Assembly (NCBI RefSeq): GCF_900105495.1
Contig: NZ_FNTF01000002.1
Span: forward strand, 248,001 to 312,000
Source of the DNA: Pseudomonas frederiksbergensis
GTDB lineage: Bacteria; Pseudomonadota; Gammaproteobacteria; Pseudomonadales; Pseudomonadaceae
Direction: 5' to 3'
DNA length: 64,000 bases
The stretch's first letter is position 1, and the number at the start of each line of letters is the position of its first letter. This document shows, piece by piece, positions 47,697-57,594 of the stretch. Under the pieces are notes generated by a model, which saw only the letters and a program-made list of their open reading frames with translations, searched no databases and was not told the DNA's origin. Both the position numbers and the translations under genes were made by a program.

Positions 47697-47724
47697 GGGC
47701 AAAGTGTCCTTGGTCAAGAATTCA

Positions 47725-47969
47725 AGCGGAGGGTGACAGCAGGCGCGTGATGCGCGCGGCGATGTCGTCGATCTGTGCGTCATCGCAGATCAGCGGCGCC
47801 CGTGAAAACTGTTGTCCATCACCAACACTTGCGGCTGGGTCACCTGCTCCTGCCATGGGATACGAAACAGGTTGGTCGTGTGCAGCAACACCGTGGCGCC
47901 CTGGCCTCGGCTGAACGAAACCGGTTGTCGGGCTGAGGTGTGCATGAGGTAAGCGGGTGCAGCGGACAT
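47725..47969 (-). pseudogene. remnant of an argD-type (class III) aminotransferase gene
   Basis: Three pieces of one protein survive in the right order. The start reads MSAAPAYLMHTSARQPVSFS, like the N-terminus of ArgD-type proteins. Then LLHTTNLFRIPWQEQ, normally near residue 75, follows directly; then VLVMDNSFHGR, normally near 135. A change of reading frame at about 47800 leads to [19 protein letters not shown], the usual C-terminal helix. Nearly all the PLP-binding core is gone. Large internal deletions, not a sequencing slip, explain this. It was probably an aminotransferase gene between glyA and the YggS-type gene. Confidence 0.8.
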
Positions 47970-47992
47970 TGCGGGCCTTCCTGTAGAGGGGA

Positions 47993-48838
47993 TCAACGGC
48001 TGGGAGTGATCGACAACAACGTGTCTTCACTGAGGGGGCGGGCATCGGCGGTCGGCCAGTAGTAGGTATCCGGCATGGCTCGGGCGCCGAAGATCGCCTG
48101 TCCGACGCGCACCACGGTCGCGCCCTCTTCAATGGCGATTTCAAAGTCGCCCGACATGCCCATCGACAGCTCTTGCGGCGACACCCCATCAGGGGCGCAA
48201 TGACGCAAGCGGTCGCGCAATTCACGCAGCCGGACGAAGCATGGGCGCACCCGCACCGCGTCGGCCGAGAACAGCGCCAGCGTCATCAACCCGCGAACCC
48301 GCAGTGTCGGGAACGCTGGCATAGTCTCCAGGAAAGCCGCCACGTCATCGGGCGCCAGCCCGTACTTGCGGGCTTCGCCTGAGGTATTGACCTGGACGAA
48401 CACGTCCATCTGCCGACCTTCAATGCGCAGGCGACGGTCCAGCGCCTCGGCCACCCGCAGGCTGTCCAGGGCCTGGAACTCACTGGCGAAGCGTGCGACC
48501 TGCTTGGCCTTGTTGGTCTGCAAGTGGCCGATCACCGACCATTGCAGGTCTTGCAGGTCGGTCATGGCTTCCCACTTGCGCTGTGCTTCCTGCACCTTGT
48601 TCTCGCCCAGCAGGCGGCAACCGGCGGCATAGGCCAGACGCAGGTGAGCTTCATCAAAGGTTTTGCTGACCGGCAGCAAGCGCACACCGGCCGGGTCCCG
48701 CCCTACCCGATGGCACGCCTCGACAATGCGTTGCTGCACGGCGGCCAGGTTGCGGCGAAAGTCTTCGACACTGTCGGCCTGTGGGTAACGACCATGGCGC
48801 GCATGCAGGATGTTGAGGTCTTCGGTTTGATCAGGCAT
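47993..48838 (-). CDS. YggS-family PLP-binding protein
   Basis: 281 residues, about 45 longer than E. coli YggS, with extra sequence at both ends (first ~25 and last ~20 residues). The PLP lysine is Lys59 in LLPVSKTFDEAHL; GENKVQEAQRKW, SVIGHLQTNK, VNTSGEARKYGL, LSMGMSGDFEIAIEEGATVVRVG complete the TIM-barrel pattern. Such proteins hold and buffer PLP and have no known catalytic activity. It overlaps the BenE-type gene by one base (48838) and lies between PLP enzymes, so this copy may serve them. The housekeeping YggS of pseudomonads normally sits beside pilT-proC, elsewhere. Confidence 0.9.
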   Translation of the reverse strand: MPDQTEDLNILHARHGRYPQADSVEDFRRNLAAVQQRIVEACHRVGRDPAGVRLLPVSKTFDEAHLRLAYAAGCRLLGENKVQEAQRKWEAMTDLQDLQWSVIGHLQTNKAKQVARFASEFQALDSLRVAEALDRRLRIEGRQMDVFVQVNTSGEARKYGLAPDDVAAFLETMPAFPTLRVRGLMTLALFSADAVRVRPCFVRLRELRDRLRHCAPDGVSPQELSMGMSGDFEIAIEEGATVVRVGQAIFGARAMPDTYYWPTADARPLSEDTLLSITPSR

Positions 48839-50091
48839 CAGTTGGCCGCTCCTTTGGTGGGCACTGCAACCGGTTCGGCCTGTGGCACCGCAGTCTTTTC
48901 ACGACGCGGCAACTGCCCATTGAGCACGGCGTAGGCCGCCAGGCCGATGACCAGGCCCCAGAACGCGCCGCCGATGCCCAACAGGGTGATATTGGCCGCG
49001 CAGGCCAGAAAGGTGATCAGCGACGCTTCCCGCGATTTCACGTCCGCCATGGCATTGGCCAGGCTCGCGCCGAGGGTGCCCAACAGTGCCAGCCCGGCCA
49101 GGGTGGTGATGAAGGTCGCCGGGAAGGCCATGAACACCGCCGCCAGGGTCACGCCGAAAATCCCCACCAGGATGTAGAAGATGCCCGCGGCCACGCCTGC
49201 GATCCAGCGCTTGGACGGGTCTTCAGACGCTTCCTTGCCAGTGCAGATGGCAGCCGTGATGGCCGCGATGTTGAAGGCATGGGAACCGAACGGCGCCATC
49301 AGCAAAGAACCCAGCCCGGTCACGCTGAGGATCGGGTTGGCACTGGTGTTGAACCCGTCATTGCGCAGCACCAGCATGCCCGGCATGTACTGCCCCGTGA
49401 GGGTGATCAGAAACAGCGGCAACGCCACGCTCAACAACGCATTGATCGAGAACTCGGGGCGTGTGAACACCGGTGTCGCAAACTCCAGCGCCAGCCCCGT
49501 GAAATCCACGCGCCCCTGCATCAGCAGAAAGCCAAGCCCCAGCACCAGAATGCCGACCACCGCATAGCGCGCACTCAAGCGCTTGAACGCGATGTAGGCG
49601 CCGATCAACACCCCGACCAATAACGGGTCGACGCTCATGCTGGCGAACGCACCGATGCCGAACTGCAACAAGATGCCGCCCAACAAGCCCGCTGCCACAC
49701 CGGGCGGGATCAGGCGAACGGCTTTTTCAAAGTAGCCGGACAAGCCCAGCAGCACGAACGCTGTAGCCGAAATCATGTACGCCCCGATGGCCTCGGCGTA
49801 CGGTGTGGTCGCCAAGGCGACGATCAAGAAAGCCGCCGCCGGGGTCGACCAGGCGGTGATGATCGGCTCGCGGCTCACCCAACTGAGGAACAGCCCGGTC
49901 ACCCCTACCCCGATCGACACTGACCAAACCCACGACGCCGTCAACTCAGGGCTGAGCCCTGCGACCTTGGCGGCCTGAAACACCAGGATGAAGGTGCCGC
50001 CGTAATTGACGATCACCGAAATCAGCCCGGCAACCACCGGGTGCAGCAGGTCCCGCAGACGCAGGGACGAAAGGAATTGAGTAGATGACAT
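48838..50091 (-). CDS. BenE-family transporter (benzoate/H+ symporter-like)
   Basis: 417 residues with about twelve hydrophobic helices. BenE family features are LISVIVNYGGTFILVFQAAKVAGL, SREPIITAWSTPAAAFL, GAFASMSVDPLLVGVLIGAYIAFKRLSARY and FGSHAFNIAAITAAICTG. Benzoate uptake is known for the namesake, but no aromatic-degradation gene is nearby. With glyA, the YggS-type gene and a MocR regulator around it, an amino-acid-like or pyridine-like acid is as likely a substrate. The start is followed upstream by a 167-base divergent promoter region. Confidence 0.88.
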   Translation of the reverse strand: MSSTQFLSSLRLRDLLHPVVAGLISVIVNYGGTFILVFQAAKVAGLSPELTASWVWSVSIGVGVTGLFLSWVSREPIITAWSTPAAAFLIVALATTPYAEAIGAYMISATAFVLLGLSGYFEKAVRLIPPGVAAGLLGGILLQFGIGAFASMSVDPLLVGVLIGAYIAFKRLSARYAVVGILVLGLGFLLMQGRVDFTGLALEFATPVFTRPEFSINALLSVALPLFLITLTGQYMPGMLVLRNDGFNTSANPILSVTGLGSLLMAPFGSHAFNIAAITAAICTGKEASEDPSKRWIAGVAAGIFYILVGIFGVTLAAVFMAFPATFITTLAGLALLGTLGASLANAMADVKSREASLITFLACAANITLLGIGGAFWGLVIGLAAYAVLNGQLPRREKTAVPQAEPVAVPTKGAAN

Positions 50092-50154
50092 AGGTCTTGG
50101 CTCCTTGCTGGACGATGTAATCCGGCCGCTGGCAAGCGATCATTTATAGCCGTT

Positions 50155-50238
50155 GAATGGCAGGTTTACCCCTGCGCGGCCTGGGGTGGCGAGGGCCAGA
50201 GTCTACGGATAAACTGGCCTGCCTTTACCTGCCAATTC
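50155..50238. promoter_or_regulatory. inverted repeat in the benE-mocR divergent region
   Basis: gaatggcaggttta (50155-50168) and tttacctgccaattc (50224-50238) are inverted with only one extra base in the second arm. Spacing of the arms is about 69 bases, or near six to seven helical turns centre to centre. MocR regulators bind paired sites between themselves and their divergent targets, so these are plausible operators. Confidence 0.5.
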
Positions 50239-50258
50239 ATGGAAAGAGAGCAGACCAC

Positions 50259-51754
50259 ATGGCGAAGACCTTCGAGCTGGAAACCCTGAAGATGCGCCTC
50301 AACGACGCTGAGTTTCAGCTGCTGGATTTGCACCAGCGGATCCAACGTGCATTGCGTGCGCTGATTCTCGATGGGGCCCTCGACCCCGGCTTGAAACTGC
50401 CCGCCACGCGGGTACTGTCCAAGTCACTGGGCTGCGCTCGCGACACCGTTGAGAACGCCTATGTGCAGTTGCATCGGGACGGGTTTATCGTGCGCCGCGA
50501 AGGCGCCGGCAGTTACGTCTGCGACACGGTGGGCGTCGAATTGCGCGGTGCCGGCCGCCGACGCCTCAAGGCTCAGGAAGTCAGGAGCAGTGTCGCCGCA
50601 CCGGGCGCCGAACTCAGCCAACGCGGGCGGATGATCTTCGACACCGGCGGCGTGCGCGATCAGCAAGTCATCAAGGCATTCGCCACCGGCCTGCCTGAAA
50701 CCCGCAGCTTCCCGACGGATGTCTGGGAGCGTTTGCAGCGCCAGGTCATGAAGGACTATCGCGCGAACGTGCTGCTGCATGGCGATCCGCAAGGGGCCGA
50801 GCCCCTGCGCAAAGCGATTGCCACCTACCTGAACCTCGAACGCGGTGCCAAATGCTCCCCCGACCAAGTGCTGGTATTGAGCAGTACGCGTCAGGCGTTG
50901 TATCTGTGCGCGCAGTTGCTGGTGGACGCCGGCAAGCCGATCCTGCTGGAAAACCCCGGCTATTACGGCGCCCGCAAGGCCTTCGAAATCGCCGAAACCA
51001 AGGTGCTGCCCATTGATGTCGATGAACGGGGCATCCGCACCGACCTGCTGTATGCCGACCGCAGCGGCGCCAATTGCGTGTACGTCACGCCCTCGCACCA
51101 ATACCCCACCGGCGTGACGTTGCCGCTGGAGCGGCGTCTCGAGTTGATCAATTGGGCGGCGCAAAAAGGCAAGTGGATCATCGAGGATGACTACGACAGC
51201 GAGTTCCATTACGACGGGCAACCCACGGCGTGTGTGCAGGGCCTGGACAAGTATCAGCGCACGCTCTACATCAGCACGTTCAGCAAGACGCTCTACCCCG
51301 GCCTGCGCATGGGGTATATGGTGCTGCCCCCGAGCTGGTCAAACCCTTTGCCTATGCGCGCAGCATGATGGACGGCCACACTCCGCAAATGCTGCAACTG
51401 ACGCTGGCGCGCTTTATGGAAGACGGCCATTACAACGCGCATGTCCGGGCCATGCGCAAGTTGTATGCCGGACGCCGGTCGATCATGCACGATGCCATCG
51501 GCAAGTACTTGAGCGCGGTGGTCACAGCCGAACTGCCGCCGGGCGGGTTGCAAATCCCCTGCTTGCTGAAAACCGGATGGTCCGAGGAAAAAACCATCCG
51601 CCAGGCCGCCACTGCCGGCGTGCAACTGTCCGGCCTCAGCGGCTTGTACGCGGGTGACCCGAAGCAACAGGGCTGGCTGCTGGGCTACTCCTCCCTGACT
51701 GCGTATGAAATCGAAGCTGCCATGTTGCGCCTGGCCAACGCGCTGAAAATCTAA
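50259..51754 (+). pseudogene. MocR/PdxR-type regulator, frameshifted
   Basis: The intact protein would have 498 residues. The N-terminal winged helix of the GntR type (LHQRIQRALRALILDGALDPGLKLPATRVLSKSLGCAR, in pieces) covers about residues 20-95 and a class I aminotransferase domain covers the rest, with the PLP lysine in STFSKTLYPG near 343. After GYMVLPP the frame breaks: the run of five C at 51327-51331 needs a sixth to continue as ELVKPFAYARSMMDGH. The downstream frame then runs cleanly to LRLANALKI. The truncated product would lose its last 30 percent. A true mutation, a slippage site or a sequencing error are all possible. Confidence 0.85.
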
Positions 51755-51830
51755 TGGTCCAGCGCATAATTCATCAGCAGCTGCACAGGGGCGAGGGAGC
51801 AAATTGCAGGTCAGCTTTACACGTGGCGAA

Positions 51831-51866
51831 AAAAAACCCTCCTGGCTTTATAGCAAAGAGGGTTTT
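51831..51866. terminator. intrinsic terminator between the mocR-type gene and ssb
   Basis: aaaaccctc (51833-51841) and gagggtttt (51858-51866) with a 16-base loop and A and T runs outside. It can serve the rightward regulator and the leftward ssb. Confidence 0.75.
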
Positions 51867-51951
51867 CATCTAACTCTAAAAGATTCAGCGCGTAAGGAGT
51901 CTTAGCTCCTAAAGCCCCCGCTTACCTTTACCACCAAATATTAGGTAGGAA

Positions 51952-52482
51952 TCAGAACGGGATATCGTCATCAAAGCTGTCGAAATCCGGAGCCGGTTGC
52001 GGAGCAGCCTGCTGTGGAGCCGGAGCCTGACGCGACTGTTGCGGTGCTGCCGACTGCTGCGGACGCGGAGCCTGCTGGCGTGGAGCCGGGGCGGACTGCT
52101 GATAGTTATTGCCCCCGCCTTGTTGGTCGCCCTGTTGTGGACGGCCGCCCAGCAGCTGCATGGTGCCTTGCATGTCGACCACGATTTCAGTGGTGTAACG
52201 CTTGATACCGTCTTTTTCCCACTCGCGGGTCTGCAGCTTGCCTTCGATGTAGACCTGCGAACCTTTGCGCAGGTACTCGCCGGCGATTTCGGCCACTTTG
52301 CCGAACATCGACACACGGTGCCATTCGGTCTTCTCGACCTTCTGACCGGTTTGCTTGTCGGTCCACTGTTCGCTGGTCGCCAGACTCAGGTTGGTCACGG
52401 CGTTACCGTTAGGCAAGTAGCGAACTTCGGGATCCTGGCCGCAAGTGCCGACCAATATGACTTTGTTAACCCCACGGGCCAT
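51952..52482 (-). CDS. ssb: single-stranded DNA-binding protein
   Basis: 176 residues. The OB fold covers 1-110 ([55 protein letters not shown] in parts), followed by a Gln/Pro/Ala-rich flexible linker and the acidic tip [11 protein letters not shown] that recruits repair proteins. It coats single-stranded DNA as a tetramer in replication, recombination and repair. It begins nine bases after the yajR stop, so it is likely also cotranscribed with that gene, as well as having its own promoter in most bacteria. Confidence 0.97.
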   Translation of the reverse strand: MARGVNKVILVGTCGQDPEVRYLPNGNAVTNLSLATSEQWTDKQTGQKVEKTEWHRVSMFGKVAEIAGEYLRKGSQVYIEGKLQTREWEKDGIKRYTTEIVVDMQGTMQLLGGRPQQGDQQGGGNNYQQSAPAPRQQAPRPQQSAAPQQSRQAPAPQQAAPQPAPDFDSFDDDIPF

Positions 52483-52491
52483 AACGTTCTC

Positions 52492-53889
52492 CTAGGCTAC
52501 GCACGCTGCCCCGGCCGGGTTGTTCACCAGGCGCTCAAGGGTGGTGCGATCCAATAGTTCTGTGTCCAATTTGATGTAAATCGCTGCTTCATCAGCAACG
52601 ATCACCGCATCTGTTACCCCTACGACGGCCTTCAGGCGCTCAACCAGACCCGCTTCGCGGATCGCCTCGGGCGACAACGGCAAGCGCAGGCTCGTGACAT
52701 AGGGTGGTTCGCGCATGGTAACAGCAAAGGCCAGCCAGAGGGCAGCCAGGCCGGCGCATCCAAGGAATACAACCGACAAACCGCCATGCTGAAACAGCCA
52801 ACCGCCGAGGATGCCACCGAGCGCCGAGCCAAGGAACTGGCTGGTGGAATACACCCCCATGGCCGTGCCCTTGCCGCCTGCCGGTGAAACCTTGCTGATC
52901 AGCGATGGCAGAGAAGCTTCCAGCAAGTTGAACGCGGTAAAGAACACCACCGTCCCGATCACCAGAGCTCGCAAGCTATCGCCGAACTGCCAGAAGAATA
53001 GCTCAGTGAGCATCAGCGTCGCGACGGCGCCGAGTAAAACTCGTTTCATTTTGCGTTTCTTCTCGCCGTAGATAATGAACGGGATCATGGCGAAGAAGGA
53101 AATCAACAGCGCAGTGAGGTAGACCCACCAGTGCTGCTCTTTGGGCAGCCCGGCTTTTTCGACCAGCGCCAAAGGCAACGCGACGAAGCTCGACATCAAC
53201 ATCGCGTGCAACACAAAAATGCCCAGGTCCAGGCGCAGCAGGTCCGGGTGCTTGAGCGTCGGTATCAGCGCCTGGCGCGCAACGCCGGACTCACGGTGCT
53301 GCAACGGCCCAGTCGAACGCGGCACCATGAACATCACGATCACGATGCCGAACAGCGCCATGCCGCCCGTAGCGAAGAACAATCCGGACAGGCCGAAGGC
53401 GCGGGTCACCAACGGTCCTACAACCATCGCGACAGCGAACGATAGACCGATCGTCATGCCGATCATGGCCATGGCTTTGGTCCGATGCTGTTCACGGGTC
53501 AGGTCTGACAGCAACGCCATCACCGCCGCAGAAATCGCCCCGGCGCCTTGCAGGATTCGTCCGGCGATTACGCCCCAGATCGAATCGGCATTGGCCGCCA
53601 GCACGCTACCGAGGGCGAAAATAATCAACCCCAGGTAAATCACCGGACGACGGCCGATGCGGTCGGAAATGAAGCCGAAAGGAATCTGGAAGATCGCCTG
53701 GGTCAGGCCGTAGGCGCCAATTGCCAGGCCGATGAGGGCCGGGGTCGCGCCTGCCAGATCCATCCCATAGGTCGCCAGTACCGGCAACACCATGAACATG
53801 CCAAGCATACGGAAGGCGAACACCAGGGCCAGACCGCTTGCCGCGCGTGTCTCACTGCCACTCATGCGTTCGCTGTGGGGATCGTGCAT
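52492..53889 (-). CDS. yajR: MFS transporter with C-terminal YAM domain, YajR-like
   Basis: 465 residues: twelve membrane helices with the MFS loop motif GFISDRIGRRPVIYLG, then a soluble C-terminal domain (about residues 395-465, VTSLRLPLSPEAIREAGLVE, GVTDAVIVADEAAIYIKLDT), an RNA-binding-like fold called YAM in E. coli YajR. The transported substance is unknown; a proton-driven exporter is expected. The order ssb-yajR-uvrA, with uvrA divergent, agrees with PAO1 PA4232-PA4234 as I recall it. Confidence 0.9.
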   Translation of the reverse strand: MHDPHSERMSGSETRAASGLALVFAFRMLGMFMVLPVLATYGMDLAGATPALIGLAIGAYGLTQAIFQIPFGFISDRIGRRPVIYLGLIIFALGSVLAANADSIWGVIAGRILQGAGAISAAVMALLSDLTREQHRTKAMAMIGMTIGLSFAVAMVVGPLVTRAFGLSGLFFATGGMALFGIVIVMFMVPRSTGPLQHRESGVARQALIPTLKHPDLLRLDLGIFVLHAMLMSSFVALPLALVEKAGLPKEQHWWVYLTALLISFFAMIPFIIYGEKKRKMKRVLLGAVATLMLTELFFWQFGDSLRALVIGTVVFFTAFNLLEASLPSLISKVSPAGGKGTAMGVYSTSQFLGSALGGILGGWLFQHGGLSVVFLGCAGLAALWLAFAVTMREPPYVTSLRLPLSPEAIREAGLVERLKAVVGVTDAVIVADEAAIYIKLDTELLDRTTLERLVNNPAGAACVA

Positions 53890-54080
53890 GGAAAAACCTC
53901 ATGTGAACCGGCGGCGATTCTACCAGTCCCATCGATTGACGGGGTATATCGCGACGCTTTGACGCGCTCTGCTGACAGACTCTTCATGTAAGCCTGCAAC
54001 CCGCTCATTCGATAGTGTGCATCCATCCAGTATTTGGCCGTATACTCCTACGTTTTCGACGCCCGCCGAGCGAGGCCACT

Positions 54081-56915
54081 TTGGACAAGATCCTGATTCG
54101 TGGGGCCCGAACCCACAACCTGAAGAACATCGACCTGACCCTGCCACGGGACAAACTGATCGTCATCACCGGCCTGTCCGGCTCCGGGAAATCATCCCTG
54201 GCATTCGACACGCTGTACGCCGAAGGCCAGCGCCGCTACGTCGAATCGCTGTCGGCCTATGCCCGGCAATTTTTGTCGATGATGGAAAAGCCTGACGTCG
54301 ACACCATTGAAGGTCTGTCGCCAGCGATCTCCATCGAACAGAAGTCGACCTCGCACAACCCGCGTTCGACGGTCGGCACCATTACCGAAATCTACGACTA
54401 CCTGCGCCTGCTTTACGCTCGCGTGGGTATTCCGCGTTGCCCGGATCACGATATTCCGCTGGAAGCGCAGACCGTCAGCCAAATGGTCGACCTGGTCCTC
54501 GCCCAACCGGAGGGCAGCAAACTCATGTTGCTGGCCCCGGTGATTCGCGAGCGTAAAGGCGAACACCTTTCGGTCTTCGAAGAACTGCGCGCCCAGGGCT
54601 TTGTGCGAGCCCGGGTCAACGGCCGGCTCTGTGAGCTGGACGAATTGCCGAAGTTGGATAAGCAGAAGAAGCACTCGATCGATGTGGTGGTCGACCGCTT
54701 CAAGGTCCGCGCAGACCTGCAGCAACGCCTGGCCGAATCGTTCGAAACCGCGCTGAAGCTGGCGGACGGCATCGCCCTGGTCGCGCCGATGGACGACGAG
54801 CCCGGCGAAGAAATCATCTTCTCCGCGCGCTTCGCCTGCCCGATCTGTGGCCATGCCATCAGCGAGCTGGAACCCAAGCTGTTCTCCTTCAACAACCCGG
54901 CTGGCGCTTGCCCGACTTGCGATGGCCTGGGGGTCAAGCAGTTCTTCGACATCAAGCGATTGGTCAATGGCGAGCTAACGCTGGCCGAGGGCGCGATTCG
55001 TGGGTGGGATCGGCGCAACGTCTATTACTTCCAAATGCTCGGCTCGCTGGCTTCGCACTACAAGTTCAGCCTGGAAGTACCGTTCAACGAACTGTCGGCC
55101 GATCAGCAGAAGTTCATCCTCCACGGTAGCGGGTCGCAGAACGTCGACTTCAAATACCTGAACGACCGTGGCGACATCGTCAAACGCTCGCACCCGTTCG
55201 AAGGCATCGTGCCGAATCTGGAACGCCGCTACCGCGAAACCGAGTCCGCCTCGGTGCGTGAAGAGCTGGCCAAGTTCCTCAGCACCCAGCATTGCCCGGA
55301 TTGCCGCGGTACTCGTCTGCGGCGCGAGGCGCGGCATGTGTGGGTGGGCGAGAAGACGCTGCCGGCGGTGACCAATCTGCCGATTGGCGATGCCTGTGAA
55401 TATTTCGGCGGACTGAAACTCACTGGCCGTCGCGGTGAAATTGCCGACAAGATTCTCAAGGAAATTCGCGAGCGACTGCAGTTCCTGGTCAACGTAGGCC
55501 TGGACTATTTGTCGCTGGATCGCAGCGCCGACACGTTGTCCGGTGGTGAAGCGCAGCGTATCCGTCTGGCCAGCCAGATCGGCGCAGGCCTGGTGGGCGT
55601 TCTGTACATTCTCGACGAACCATCGATTGGTTTGCACCAGCGGGACAACGATCGACTGCTCGGCACCCTCAAGCATCTGCGTGATATCGGCAACACGGTG
55701 ATCGTGGTCGAGCACGACGAAGATGCGATTCGCCTGGCTGACTACGTGGTGGATATCGGTCCGGGCGCAGGTGTACACGGCGGGCATATTGTCGCCGAAG
55801 GTACGCCCGCCGAAGTCATGGCTCACCCAGATTCGCTGACCGGCAAATACCTGTCGGGCCGGGTGAAGATTGCAGTCCCGGCCAAACGCACGCCGCGTAA
55901 CAAGAAGTTGTCGCTGTCCCTCAAGGGCGCCCGTGGCAACAACTTGCGCAATGTCGATCTGGACATTCCAATCGGCCTGCTGACCTGTGTAACCGGCGTG
56001 TCTGGCTCGGGCAAGTCGACGCTGATCAACAACACCCTGTTCCCGCTTAGCGCTACGGCATTGAACGGTGCGACGACGCTCGAAGCGGCCGCTCACGACA
56101 GCATCAAAGGTCTGGAGCATCTGGATAAGGTTGTCGATATCGACCAGAGCCCGATCGGTCGAACGCCACGCTCCAACCCCGCGACCTATACCGGGTTGTT
56201 CACACCGATCCGCGAACTGTTCGCCGGTGTCCCGGAGTCCCGCTCCCGCGGTTATGGTCCTGGACGTTTCTCCTTCAACGTGAAGGGCGGACGCTGCGAA
56301 GCGTGCCAGGGCGATGGCCTGATCAAAGTGGAAATGCACTTCCTGCCGGACATCTATGTCCCGTGCGACGTCTGCAAGAGCAAGCGCTACAACCGCGAAA
56401 CCCTGGAAATCAAGTACAAAGGCAAGAGCATCCACGAAACCCTCGAAATGACGATCGAGGAAGCACGGGTGTTCTTCGACGCGGTTCCGGCCTTGGCGCG
56501 CAAGCTTCAGACACTGATGGATGTCGGCCTGTCGTACATCAAGCTCGGGCAATCAGCGACCACGCTGTCGGGTGGTGAAGCCCAGCGGGTGAAGCTGTCC
56601 CGTGAACTGTCCAAGCGCGATACCGGCAAGACGCTGTACATCCTCGATGAGCCGACGACCGGCCTGCACTTTGCGGATATCCAGCAACTGCTCGACGTTT
56701 TGCATCGATTGCGCGACCACGGCAACACTGTGGTGGTGATCGAACATAACCTTGATGTGATCAAGACGGCCGACTGGCTGGTGGATCTTGGGCCGGAAGG
56801 CGGTTCCAAGGGCGGACAGATCATCGCCGTCGGTACTCCAGAGGAAGTGTCGGAGATGAAACAGTCGCACACCGGCTTCTATCTCAAACCGCTGTTGGCA
56901 CGCGACAAGGCCTGA
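54081..56915 (+). CDS. uvrA: UvrABC system protein A
   Basis: 944 residues from a TTG at 54081 (GAGG upstream); the in-frame ATG at 54015 would add 22 residues not found in the family. Two ABC modules: Walker [11 protein letters not shown] and [10 protein letters not shown], two signature motifs [16 protein letters not shown] and [15 protein letters not shown], and zinc fingers CPICGH...CPTCDG and CEACQGDG...CDVCKSKRY. UvrA finds bulky DNA lesions and loads UvrB for nucleotide excision repair. A TATACT -10 candidate lies at 54041-54046. I saw no convincing LexA box in the 191-base gap to yajR. Confidence 0.97.
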   Translation: MDKILIRGARTHNLKNIDLTLPRDKLIVITGLSGSGKSSLAFDTLYAEGQRRYVESLSAYARQFLSMMEKPDVDTIEGLSPAISIEQKSTSHNPRSTVGTITEIYDYLRLLYARVGIPRCPDHDIPLEAQTVSQMVDLVLAQPEGSKLMLLAPVIRERKGEHLSVFEELRAQGFVRARVNGRLCELDELPKLDKQKKHSIDVVVDRFKVRADLQQRLAESFETALKLADGIALVAPMDDEPGEEIIFSARFACPICGHAISELEPKLFSFNNPAGACPTCDGLGVKQFFDIKRLVNGELTLAEGAIRGWDRRNVYYFQMLGSLASHYKFSLEVPFNELSADQQKFILHGSGSQNVDFKYLNDRGDIVKRSHPFEGIVPNLERRYRETESASVREELAKFLSTQHCPDCRGTRLRREARHVWVGEKTLPAVTNLPIGDACEYFGGLKLTGRRGEIADKILKEIRERLQFLVNVGLDYLSLDRSADTLSGGEAQRIRLASQIGAGLVGVLYILDEPSIGLHQRDNDRLLGTLKHLRDIGNTVIVVEHDEDAIRLADYVVDIGPGAGVHGGHIVAEGTPAEVMAHPDSLTGKYLSGRVKIAVPAKRTPRNKKLSLSLKGARGNNLRNVDLDIPIGLLTCVTGVSGSGKSTLINNTLFPLSATALNGATTLEAAAHDSIKGLEHLDKVVDIDQSPIGRTPRSNPATYTGLFTPIRELFAGVPESRSRGYGPGRFSFNVKGGRCEACQGDGLIKVEMHFLPDIYVPCDVCKSKRYNRETLEIKYKGKSIHETLEMTIEEARVFFDAVPALARKLQTLMDVGLSYIKLGQSATTLSGGEAQRVKLSRELSKRDTGKTLYILDEPTTGLHFADIQQLLDVLHRLRDHGNTVVVIEHNLDVIKTADWLVDLGPEGGSKGGQIIAVGTPEEVSEMKQSHTGFYLKPLLARDKA

Positions 56916-56927
56916 ATCGGGCCCACG

Positions 56928-56968
56928 AAAAAGCCCCTGTCACTTCATCGGTGACAGGGGCTTTTTTT
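56928..56968 (+). terminator. intrinsic terminator between uvrA and ftnA
   Basis: aaaaagcccctgtcac and gtgacaggggcttttttt with a seven-base loop; works for uvrA and, in the other direction, for the convergent ferritin gene. Confidence 0.93.
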
Positions 56969-56980
56969 GTATCGGTGCAA

Positions 56981-57445
56981 TCAGGCGTGGGATTGCAGGT
57001 AGTTCTCGAGACCGATCAACTTGATCAGACCCATCTGCTTTTCAAGCCAGTAGGTATGGTCTTCTTCGGTGTCATGCAGTTGAACACGCAGCATCTCGCG
57101 GCTGACATAGTCTTTGTGCTGCTCGCAGAGCTTGATGCCCTTGCAAAGCGCGGCGCGGACTTTGTATTCCAGTCGCAGGTCGGCGGCGAGCATGTCCGGT
57201 ACGGTAGTGCCGACATCAAGGTCGTCCGGACGCATGCGTGGCGTGCCTTCGAGCATCAGAATTCGACGCATCAGGGCATCAGCGTGCCCGGCTTCTTCTT
57301 CCATCTCGTGGTTGATACGTTCGTAGAGCTTGGTGAAACCCCAGTCCTCATACATCCGCGAATGGACGAAATATTGATCACGGGCTGCCAGTTCGCCGGT
57401 CAGCAACGTGTTGAGGTAATCGATTACGTCTGGGTGGCCTTGCAT
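56981..57445 (-). CDS. ftnA: bacterial ferritin FtnA (annotated as BfrA in some genomes)
   Basis: 154 residues from [12 protein letters not shown]; the in-frame start at 57487 would add 14 residues not in the family. Ferroxidase ligands are present (Glu18, Glu51, His54, Glu94, Glu127, His130 by count and pattern). At position 52, where heme-binding bacterioferritins carry the ligand Met, this protein has Ala, as in P. aeruginosa FtnA, so it should store iron without heme. It is a 24-subunit cage protein. It lies convergent to uvrA and 150 bases downstream of katA on the same strand; PAO1 has the same pair. Confidence 0.93.
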   Translation of the reverse strand: MQGHPDVIDYLNTLLTGELAARDQYFVHSRMYEDWGFTKLYERINHEMEEEAGHADALMRRILMLEGTPRMRPDDLDVGTTVPDMLAADLRLEYKVRAALCKGIKLCEQHKDYVSREMLRVQLHDTEEDHTYWLEKQMGLIKLIGLENYLQSHA

Positions 57446-57558
57446 CGCCCTACATCTCCCTGCTTGAAAGTCTGTAGTTTGAACCAAGCAGACTGTTTGG
57501 TCACTCTGCTTGCGCGATAAAAGCGAAGATATTCTGAGAAAAGTGGTTCAAATAACGC

Positions 57559-57583
57559 AAAAACCGCCCTAATGAGGGCGGTT
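57559..57583 (-). terminator. intrinsic terminator after katA
   Basis: On the minus strand aaccgccct / agggcggtt (57583-57562) with a four-base loop runs into five T (57563-57559), eleven bases after the katA stop. It isolates katA from ftnA. Confidence 0.88.
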
Positions 57584-57594
57584 CTGCTTCTCGT

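Noticed and set aside
47722..48225. Continuous minus-strand frame across the YggS-type gene end and the remnant
   Set aside because: Its first half is an out-of-frame reading of the YggS-type gene. Only the last 30 or so codons are meaningful, as the tail of the aminotransferase remnant.
53890..54080. LexA (SOS) box before uvrA
   Set aside because: No CTG-N10-CAG with the AT-rich core was found in the gap.
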